Source of the DNA: Gigaspora margarita
Taxonomy: Eukaryota; Glomeromycota; Glomeromycetes; Diversisporales; Gigasporaceae
NCBI GenBank assembly: GCA_009809945.1
Contig: WTPW01001100.1
Location: forward strand, 13,064 to 77,063
Length of the DNA: 64,000 nucleotides
Direction of reading: 5' to 3'
Shown here: piece after piece, positions 55,732 through 64,000 of the stretch
Numbering within the stretch: the stretch's first letter is position 1
Layout of the letters: each line of letters opens with the position of its first letter
The notes under the pieces: model-generated
Database searches by the model: none
What the model was told of the DNA's origin: nothing
The model's input: the letters and a program-made list of their open reading frames with translations, nothing else
Made by a program: the position numbers and the translations under genes

Positions 55732-58600
55732 ATACATTATATTTTAAATTAAATATATTTTATTTATTATATATTATTATACATTCTTTACAACAAAAAA
55801 AAATAAAACTAAAACTGAAAAAAAAAAGAAAACAAAAAATAGAAATATTTTAAACTACTTTCACACTTTGTCGCATAATACTAGCTCTATATACTTATTT
55901 TTTTCCTCTACAGTTAGCTATTATTTCTCTTCTTTGTTTTAACTATTATATTTGCTTATATTTGCTACTTTCTAAAAATAGTAGAGAAGTAAAAAAATAA
56001 CAAAAAAAACAAAATGAAAAATAGTAATATTGTAAACTACTTTCACTCTTCATCGCATAATACTAGCTCTACAGACTTATATTTGCTTATATTTGCTTAT
56101 ATTTGCTACATCCTAAAAATTGTAGAGAAGTAAAAAAATAACAAAAAAAAATAAAAATGAAAATAGTAATAATTTAAACTACTTTCGCACTTCGTTGCAT
56201 AATACCAGCTCTACACACTTATTTTCTTACCCTTAGTTAGCTATTATTTCTTTTCGCTCATATTCGCTATTTCCTAAAAATAGTAGAGAAGTAAAAAAAA
56301 CTATTTCTCAGAAGCATAGGAGTTTTTGAAATTGTCAGAGAATCTAGTAGGTTCTTGTAAAGTGGCAGAGAAGTTAGAGTTGGTGTTCTTGTAAAGTGCC
56401 AGAAAGTCAGATTGTTTCTTGCAAAGTTCTAAAGAAAGTTAGAAATAAATAAAATAAAATAAAAGTAAAAAAAATAAGTAAAAAAAAAAAAAACTGAAAA
56501 ACAAAATATGTAAGCAAACTTAATAAAAAAAATAAACAAAGCCCTAAATCTCTATTTTTCTGAAGTAAGAGTTCAAATTCAGAAATTGTCAAAACCTAGT
56601 TGTGTTTTGTAAAGTGCTAGGTTAACTTGTAAATACTTGTAAAAACTTGCACCTAACTAAATCATTTCTCTAAAGAAGCATTCTTGAAGATTTAGAAGAG
56701 TTCTTGCAAAGTGTCAGAAGTTTGAGTTGGCTTGTGAAGTCATATTGGTGTATTTGCATAGTGCCAAAAAGTTGTTGGTTTTTTTGCAAAGAGCTGGTAT
56801 TCTTGTAAAGTGCCAAATAAAATGAAACAAAATTAAAAAATAAAAAAAAAACAAAACGAAAACAAAAAAAAACAAAATGAAAATAAAAAAAACAAAACGA
56901 ACGAAAAAAAAAACAATGTAGAAGATCTAATTTATAAACAAAAGATCTAATATAATCGTGTAATACAAAATTTTATTGATACATCTTACAAAATTTTGAA
57001 ACATTTCGCAAATATAGTTCAATGTGCACCTGGTATAATGCAGGTTACAGATCACTTGGTTTTACAGTTCTAAAATATTTTTGAAATATTTTGAATCCTA
57101 CTACTATAATTTAAAAAATAAAAAACAAAATATGATGGGTGGCGCTTCACGCTATAATGAATACAATAACTATCGATTAGCAGATATATAACGATTTATA
57201 TTTTAATTATGATATTTATCGATTATAGATATTCATCGATTTATAACAAGTTAATCGATATATAACGTTTAATTTTAATCAATATAAAACGATTATGTGT
57301 TATATATCAATATATAGCTACTTAAAATATTTTGTGATAACACTTATTTTCCTTATTCAGCAATTAGCTATTATTTTTTTTTTGTTATTTGCTTATATTT
57401 ACTACTTTTTGCAAAGTGCTAGAGAAGTTAGAGTTGGTATTCTTGTAAAGTGCTGAAAAAGTTAGGTTGTTTTCTTATAAAGTTCTGAAGAAAATCAGGA
57501 ATAAATAAAATAAATAAAATTAAAAAAATAAGTAAAAAATAAAAGAAAATCAATAAAAAACAAAAATGTAAACAAACTAAATAAAAAATAAATGAAGCCC
57601 CAAATTTCTATTTCTCTGAAGTAAGAGTTCATAGTTTTGCAATTTAGAAATCATCGAAGGTTTTTGTAAAGTACTAGAATAAATAAAAAAAATAAAAATT
57701 AAAGAAATAAATAAAAAGAAAACAAACAAAAAAAATGAAATGTAAGCAAACTGAATAAAAAAATAAAAACCCAAATCTCTATTTTTTTAAAGAAGAGTTC
57801 ATAACAGAAATTGCTGAAATCAAGTTGTATATATTTTTGCAAAGTGCCAAAAAAGTCTAGATTTGCTTGCAAAGTGTCAAAAAAGCTTAGACTATTTTTC
57901 TTGCAAAGTACCAGAATAAATTGAATTAATAAAAAAATAAAAAAAAACAAAAACAAAAACAAAAAGAACAAAAAATATCAAACAAAAAAATGAATAAAGC
58001 ACCAACTAAATCTTATTTCTCTAAAGAAGCATTCTTCAAAATTTAGAAATTGCTTGGTAAAATCAGTTGTGTGTTCTTGCAAAGTGTCAGAAGGCTAAGC
58101 TTGCTTGCACAAAGTATCAAAAAGCTATTGGATTTCTTGCAAAGTGCCAAAAAGTTAGAGTTGGTATTTTTTATAGAAATAAAAAAAAAATTAAAATAAT
58201 AAATAAAAAAAAAATTTGAAAATACAAAATGAAACTAAAAAAAAACAAGATGAAACCAAAAAAAAACAAAATGAACCTGAAAAAAACAATGTAAAATTGA
58301 TAGAAGATCTAAATTATAAACAAAAAAATAAACAAAGATCTAATCTGATCTTGTACTATAATCATTGAAACTTTTTGAAATATTTTGAAAATATTAGTCA
58401 AACATGCTCTTAGTATGATTCAGGCTATAGATTTACTGATTCAGTTTGGTTTCCAGTTCTAAAATATTTCAAAAAAATTGGAAATATTTCAAAAATATTA
58501 GATCTAAAATATTTTGAAATATATTTTACTTATCTTGCAGTATGCAAGATCTTTCAAAATATTTTGCACATATAAATTTTCTGATAAATTGTAACATGTA
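55732..58600 (+). repeat. TGCAAAGTGC-family repeat blocks, right flank of the LINE
   Basis: The block resumes directly after the LINE target duplication (ATACATTATATTTTAAATTA, as at 11320). 55780-57010 matches 12678-13700, and 57400-58590 matches 5210-6600 minus the MITE. Repeated words are CTTGCAAAGTGCYAGAGAAG and GTTAGAGTTGGTGTTCTTGT. Minus-strand frames at 56407-56592, 57577-57774 and 57699-57971 are A-rich translations and not genes. Confidence 0.7.
55845..56310 (+). repeat. Three tandem copies of a 140-185-bp unit
   Basis: Each unit begins AAACTACTTTC, continues GCATAATACTAGCTCTA, CAGTTAGCTATTATTTC (missing in the second) and ends CTAAAAATAGTAGAGAAGTA. Unit starts are near 55851, 56034 and 56176. 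Single-unit versions occur at 4795-5240 and 12735-12950, so this is a local amplification. Confidence 0.8.
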
Positions 58601-58634
58601 AAGTTAAATAGTAGTAACAAAATAATGTCTAAAC

Positions 58635-59081
58635 TAGTGATTTAAGCTGCATGATTTTGGTCGGCTAGCTAAGCCAGCTGACCAATATATCAGCTAAGTA
58701 GCTAGCTAATAGCTAATAATATATCACACTTTATATTATGATAATAATTTATTCTATATATCAATTAATAATTAAACTATCCAAAATACACAAGTGTTGA
58801 TAAAAAGATATAATCGGTAATCAACTATAATTTTTAAATAATATAATTAAAATATGCACTTTAGTATAAATTGTTGAATTGCTTTAATTAAATAGTACAT
58901 TTGATAATTTTATGAAAATGGATATAAATCGCGCAAAAAATTTGTAATCAATTGGTAGTTGTAAAAAGGATTAATTGATTTTCGATTCATATCACTAGAA
59001 GTGACCTTAGCTGTATTAGCCAGCTGACTACATTATATCGGCTAGCTTAGCCGTGGCTGCTTCAGCTGGCTTCAAATACTA
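58635..59081. mobile_element. hAT-like MITE with AGCTAGCT words
   Basis: A 447-bp element with ends TAGTGATTTAAGCTGC and GCTGGCTTCAAATACTA, flanked by an 8-bp duplication with one mismatch (GTCTAAAC at 58627-58634, GTCTAGAC at 59082-59089). Subterminal GGTCGGCTAGCTAAGCC / GGCTAGCTTAGCC words are inverted. No coding frame. Confidence 0.82.
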
Positions 59082-59188
59082 GTCTAGACTATGTGATCAT
59101 TAAAAATCTATTAATCATTATACATCAATTCAAATAATTACGATTATAATCGATTTATAGATAATAACAATTTATATCAAAAATAATA

Positions 59189-60151
59189 TAAGGTGAAAGG
59201 GGGTATTGTGACAAAGGGGGGTATTGTGACGAATTTGTACTATCTTGTGATACAATGATAATTTTTATACCATTCGATTCGTCTCGATGAGATGAATCGA
59301 ATAGTGGTTAGATCATCGAATTCTGATCACTAGATCACAAGATAATGATGATTATGTACGTACGACACTACAATACAAAAATAATTTTGAGGGTATTATG
59401 ACGAAACGCAAAAGTTAGCTATAAGGTAAGTGCCTTTTGGTACTATGCAAATAGCTATTTATGCTCTAAGTAAAGTTGTTCGGGCTATAATTTACATGTA
59501 CCCTGAAAGTTTCATAAAATTTAAACAACTTTTTATTAATCGATTTTTACAAAATACGCTTCTACGAAAAAATTTAGATTTTTTTCGTTAGAACGTATTT
59601 TATAAAAGTCAATTAATAAAAAGTTGTTTAAATTTTATAAAACTTTTAGAGCACACGTAATTTGGTAGTCCGAACAACTTTACTTAGAGCATAAATAGTG
59701 ATTTGCATAGTACCAAAAGGCACTTACCTTATAGCTAACTTTGCGTTTCGTCATAATACTCTCAAAATTATTTTTGTATCGTAGTATGTTGTACATAATC
59801 ATCATTATCTTGTGATCCAGTAATCGGAATTCGATGATCTAACCACTATTCGATTCATCTCATCGAGATGAATCGAATGGTATAAAAATTATCCAATTCT
59901 GGTCGTTGTATGACAAGATAATACAAATTCATCACAATACCCCCACCCCTTCTAAAATCTTTACTTTAGTTTTTTTACCTTTGAATGATAATATCTTTTG
60001 ATCCAGTGATTAGAATTTAATGATTTTTATACCATTAGATTCATCTTTGTGAGACGAATTAGTTGATATCAAAATCATTCAATTCTGTCAGATAAGTCAC
60101 ATGATATCATCAATCAAAGTGAACTTCATCACAATACCCCCTTTCACCTTA
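59189..60151. mobile_element. TA-flanked element with 23-bp TIRs and a palindromic core
   Basis: Starts TAAGGTGAAAGGGGGTATTG and ends CAATACCCCCTTTCACCTTA, an exact inverted match, with TA on each side. About 80% of it is the palindrome at 59213-59955. The GGGGGTATTGTGAC segment is repeated twice at the left end and once more before the right end, suggesting one element inserted into, or recombined with, another copy. A single related end may lie at 29686. Confidence 0.85.
59213..59955. repeat. Long palindrome, arms about 365 bp
   Basis: The left arm and right arm match end to end: GGTAAGTGCCTTTTGGTACT / AGTACCAAAAGGCACTTACC, TTACTTAGAGC-type and AACAACTTTTTATTAAT words, and the hairpin cassettes CATTCGATTCGTCTC..GAGATGAATCGAAT at both ends. 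The centre is near 59578 (ACGAAAAAATTTAGATTTTT). Confidence 0.88.
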
Positions 60152-61394
60152 TATCGATTATAGATATATATCAATTTTTTAACTAGTTAATCGATATATA
60201 TCACTATTTTTTAATCAATATAAAATGATTAACTGTGATATATCAATCAATATCTGTTTAAAAAATTTCCTAATGAGGATGGTACCTTTAGTTATGAAAT
60301 TGCTTACTAATTCTATTAATTTAGTAAATTCTTATTTTGTAATCTTAGCTTTCTTTTTTTCTTCTCTACTGGTTTTAGTTTTTTTTTTGACTTCTTGATA
60401 TTAAGTTACTTGAATTTTCTTTTACTATTTTTATTTTTCTTGTTTATATTGCTTTTTTTCTTGTTAACCTTCAATTTTTCTATTTTCTTATCTCTATATA
60501 TAATACTATTTCTTCTTTTTTATACTATAGTTCAATCATGCCATTCTTAAAGAGCATCTATAAATAATGTTATATTTAAAGAGGAGAGGAGGTTCCCTAA
60601 AATATAATGTTTTTTCCAATAAGTAAGAGAAGTTAAGAAAATATAATGTAATTTTTTTATAAAAATTTGTCTAAATTTTGATTCAGAGATTCAAATTGAA
60701 TGATTTTGATACTATTTGAAGCATCTTAAAAAGAGAATTCAAATGGTACCAAAATCATTTAATTTGAATTACTAGATCAAGTTTTATTAACAAATACTAT
60801 TTTTTTTTCTACTTCTAATCTTGATAATCTACTTCATTAACAATCAGACCCAGATATTTATATAATAGGGTGCAATTACCAAGGCTTTTATTTGTGGTTA
60901 GGTGCTTCTTAAACCACTACCACTACTATTTAAACCCAAGTATTGTATATACCCATTGTGCTATTTTCAGAAGTATTTGGCATCAGTTTATATCATTAGC
61001 TCTAATAATGACAAGTCCTTATAGGATGTGTTCATCAATTAATATCCCAGGTTCCTGTTTTTTATAGTGTGTTTTAGTTTCACCTATTCTTATATATACC
61101 CATTGTTACTTATCCACTTATCTGTTAAAAGTTGCACTAGTAGCTTGACTATCACAAGATCTCTTACTGTTAGTGCAGATTAGAGACTAGAGGTCTGCAA
61201 ATTTCAAAATTTTTAACCTGGGCCCGGTCTGCAATTAGGATTAAAAATTTTTTGCAGCCCGGTCTGGTCCGCTTTAATTAATTTAAATTTTGGGCCCAGC
61301 CTAGCCTGCAAATATATAAATTTAAAATAATTTAAATTTTTTATTAAATATAACAGATAATAAGTTTATAAATTAATTTATTTTATAAAAAAAG
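60152..61394. other. AT-rich stretch, no supported gene
   Basis: 60700-60765 holds a diverged copy of the GTACCATTC hairpin cassette (ACTATTTGAAGCATCTTAAA..). 61185-61310 has GGGCCCGGTCTGCA / TGGTCCG-type words and may be the end of another element. The plus frame at 60870-61067 has no domain. Confidence 0.35.
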
Positions 61395-61580
61395 GTGTAG
61401 TGATTTAGAGAAGTGGCCAGATTGTCACTCTTAGCGGCAGGATAAAAGTTCAAATTCTACTAACAACAATAACAAAAATTAGGTCTGTATTATAGTAACT
61501 GTGGCTTATATCAGTTGGGTGAGAAACCTGAAACCTTAGTTTTACCATCTTGTATGGAGCTTTTGAGTACAATAGTGTTA
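61395..61580 (+). mobile_element. Possible decayed tRNA-derived SINE
   Basis: TGATTTAGAGAAGTGG and AAGTTCAAATTCTAC are spaced like degenerate box A and box B, and GAAACCTGAAAC..CATCTTGTATGGAGC downstream weakly recalls GAACTGAAAC..GATGTCATATGATGGA in the SINE at 47248. No tail or target duplication was identified, so this is tentative. Confidence 0.3.
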
Positions 61581-62547
61581 TTATACCAAAAAATCCAAAG
61601 AACTAAAAAATAGAAACCCATTTGGGAAGTTCTGAATAAAGAGATAGATTAGGATCTCTAATGGTACTACTATAAAAAAAGTTGGTACTGGGATCTAAAT
61701 AAACCTTATAAGAGCAAAAGAGGTATTTAGTGGTTCAGAGTGATACCGGACTGCAAGTATCAGTATAATACAGATGTGCAATTACTAAAAATCTATGGAT
61801 AACTACGAAATAGAATGTAGCTATTTAATGGTCTAGTTCTAGTCAGCTCTAGATTTAAACTTAGATGAGACTAGTGCGGCATATCGCACTTGATTTCTCT
61901 AGAAGAAATGGAATAAGGTTGGACTATATAGAAAGTAGTATTATATATATCCAGACAATCAGAGGGTTTAAAAGTAGAGTGTACAAATTTCTAATTTTAT
62001 ATAAAATTAATTGTAGATTAATTTCGTGTAACTAATTTTATATGATTTACTTGTAAACATCACATGATTTGGCCAATCAAAATCAGGCAATTCTTTGTAC
62101 AATCTACAAAAATTTAATTATATGTGATGTTAATTTTTTTTAAAGCAATAGATATTGTACAACTTCATTATTATAAACAAACTATTTAAAACTATATATT
62201 ATATAAATTTTATACAAATTGGCCAAGATATTAAAAAGATTTATCAGAAGCATTTTTTTATTTACTATATAAAAATCTAATATACTACATAGATTATATA
62301 AAAATTGATCTATGTGCATCCTACCCACTTTTATAGTTGGGTTGTAGGTATGGTAGCTAGTGTAGAACCTTCGAGTGAACTACTTAAATTAGACACCAAA
62401 AGTGCATGTGTAACTAGTTGTATTCTTATTTATGAGTATAATATAATATAAAAAAATTCTAATAAAGTCTCGACAAGACTGTCAAAGATTAAAAAAAATA
62501 TATATATTATTTTATAAATATTTATATTTTTTGGTACTAAACAAATT
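61581..62547. other. Intergenic stretch, nothing assigned
   Basis: Moderately AT-rich, low repetition; no frame longer than about 60 codons and no inverted ends recognised. Confidence 0.3.
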
Positions 62548-62566
62548 TATATATATTTCTAAAAAA

Positions 62567-62988
62567 CTAGAAGAAAACAAACAACATTCGCCATGAGAAC
62601 AACAGGCCCACACTAACACAACCATGTACTTCTCACAAAAATCGACACTCGAGAAAAAATTTTACCTACAACTGTCTTTGTGGTCTCCCAGATCAACTTT
62701 ACAATGACTCCAATTCATGCTCACCAACAGGCCAAGCCCTTCGCAAAATCAGTATCTGGTCCACTATATGGATCAAATATAGTATTCCTACAAATGACAT
62801 TTTGTCTATTCAAATCTAGGTGAGTTTTGACCACTCTAGTAGGTTTAGGTCACAGATAAATTAGTCTGAGCTTTTATTCTTGCATGTAGTTTTATATATA
62901 TTTGTTATTGTACAATTTAAGTGGGTAACTACTTATATAAATTATTTAATAAAGATACAAGCAAGGCCTCATCTTAAAAAAAAAAAAA
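62567..62988 (+). mobile_element. 5'-truncated LINE copy
   Basis: A plus-strand frame of about 83 codons (from near 62575 to TAG at 62818) reads ENNRPTLTQPCTSHKNRH, then CLCGLPDQLYND and IWSTIWIKYSIP, and is followed by a ~150-bp 3' region ending AATAAAGATACAAGCAAGGC and a poly(A) tail (62976-62988). A target duplication TATATATTTCT(G)AAAAAA with one indel flanks it (62548-62566, and up to 63014). This is the structure of a 5'-truncated non-LTR insertion. The remnant peptide does not match the ORF2 end of the 47784-55710 element, so it is another LINE family. Confidence 0.6.
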
Positions 62989-63014
62989 TATATATATATA
63001 TATTTCTGAAAAAA

Positions 63015-63676
63015 GCTACTCTGAAAATAAGTACTTTTTTTTTTAGAAGAAAAATATAAAACCTTCTTATATTTAAAAATAAGCTATTTATACAATTATC
63101 AGTAGTTACTCTATAGTAAAATCAAAATTTTACTAAGTAAATCGATCTATTTTATTAAGTAAATACTATTTAGAAAAGCAAATACATATATTTTAAAAGT
63201 TTAATCCAAATTAGATAAATTTTAATTAATACATTTTTGCATATTATATTCCATAAAAAATTTAAAAACTTTTTTAAATTATTTTTATTAAATATAAAAA
63301 TCAAAAGTCAATTAATAAAAAGATATCCAATTTGCATGAAATTTTAAAAATGTATGTATTTTGATCTTCTAAACAAACTTTACTTAATAACCATTATCAC
63401 TTTATTTAATAAAATTTTTCACAAATAATAAAAAGCTATTTTTATTTTAAAATAAGCTATTTACAATATTTTCATATAATTTTTTTTCCAAAAATAGGGG
63501 TCGGCTAAAGTGGAGTAAAATTTGGTTAGAGTTAGGGTTATCTTTTTGATGTATTTATTGTTAGAAGGTTATATAGATATCAATAATATAATTTATGCAG
63601 CATGTAGATCATATGTTGAATTAACTCCACTTTAGCCAACCCCAAAAATGGTAGCTTATTTTTGGAAATATATGGT
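63015..63676. mobile_element. AATAAGC-type TIR element, interrupted
   Basis: The left part (GCTACTCTGAAAATAAG) and right end (GGTAGCTTATTTTTGGAAAT then ATATGGTA) match the ends of 8630-8947. The left tip coincides with the target duplication of the truncated LINE. It contains the nested MITE at 63497-63643. Interior TTAATTAATACATTTTTGCA and complementary words form inner arms. Confidence 0.55.
63497..63643. mobile_element. Nested 147-bp MITE with GGGGTCGGCTAAAG ends
   Basis: GGGGTCGGCTAAAGTGGAGT at left and ACTCCACTTTAGCCAACCCC at right, one mismatch in 20. AAAAAT flanks both sides. The intact relative at 8905-8930 reads through this position (CCCAAAAAAGGTAGC). The core has AGTTAGGGTTATC. 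Confidence 0.78.
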
Positions 63677-64000
63677 ACTTAATGTATAAAGGTAGAATTT
63701 ATTAGTAAAATTTTAAAAATAATAAGATATTATAGAATTTTATTAATAAAATTTTATAAAATTTTATTATTCTTAAAGTTTTACTAATTAATTCTAATTA
63801 ATTTTAACTTTATATACTTGGTAAATTTGTTTAATACTAAAAAATACCTAAATACAGTCTAATCTTTATATAGTCACCCTCTATATAGTCACAAATCCAA
63901 TATAATTACTTTTGTAAATTTACTAACCTTTTTTACTATAATTTTTACTCTATATAAGCACATTTGCATTATAATCACTATCACAATTTTTTATTTACTA

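Overview
This window looks like repeat-dominated nuclear DNA of a eukaryote, most likely an early-diverging fungus with an extremely AT-rich genome, such as an arbuscular mycorrhizal (Glomeromycotina) species. The lineage is an inference from composition, short fungal-type introns, a Kre9/Knh1-like wall protein, an NmrA-like gene family member, and a dense load of LINE, SINE and small terminal-inverted-repeat (TIR) elements. No bacterial gene organisation, rRNA, functional tRNA or CRISPR array is visible.

Host genes are few. They are a five-exon NmrA-like NAD(P)-binding gene (30546-31918, +), a broken Kre9/Knh1-like secreted or GPI-anchored protein gene (32238-32982, -), and an intact 358-residue seven-helix membrane protein of unknown function (40555-41631, -). 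A short coding fragment at 15146-16427 (-) is split by a hAT-type insertion. A triplicated coding-like repeat lies at 24310-24641 (-).

The rest is mostly layered mobile and repetitive DNA. Positions 1-14000 and 46660-58590 hold a mosaic family built around the word TGCAAAGTGC. Between 4000 and 45000, and again from 58600, there are many non-autonomous elements that can be delimited by target-site duplications (TSDs). Ten have hAT-like 8-bp TSDs, several have TA duplications, two have TAA/TTA duplications of PIF/Harbinger type, and one MITE family has 9-bp MULE-like duplications. Insertions are often nested, most deeply at 42196-44061. No transposase gene for any of them is intact here, so they depend on enzymes encoded elsewhere.

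The main retroelement locus is at 47248-55731. A tRNA-derived SINE (+) lies tail to tail with a full-length 7.9-kb LINE (-) that inserted into the SINE's poly(A)/target-duplication junction. The LINE has an intact RRM-type ORF1 and a broken ORF2 (endonuclease, reverse transcriptase, RNase H). The 3' part of the SINE resembles the 3' part of that LINE, which suggests a SINE-LINE parasite-host pair. A second, unrelated 5'-truncated LINE copy with its own target duplication is at 62567-62988. Several long palindromes (0.6-0.75 kb) and 'CGACAG' hairpin elements could give double-stranded RNA if transcribed.
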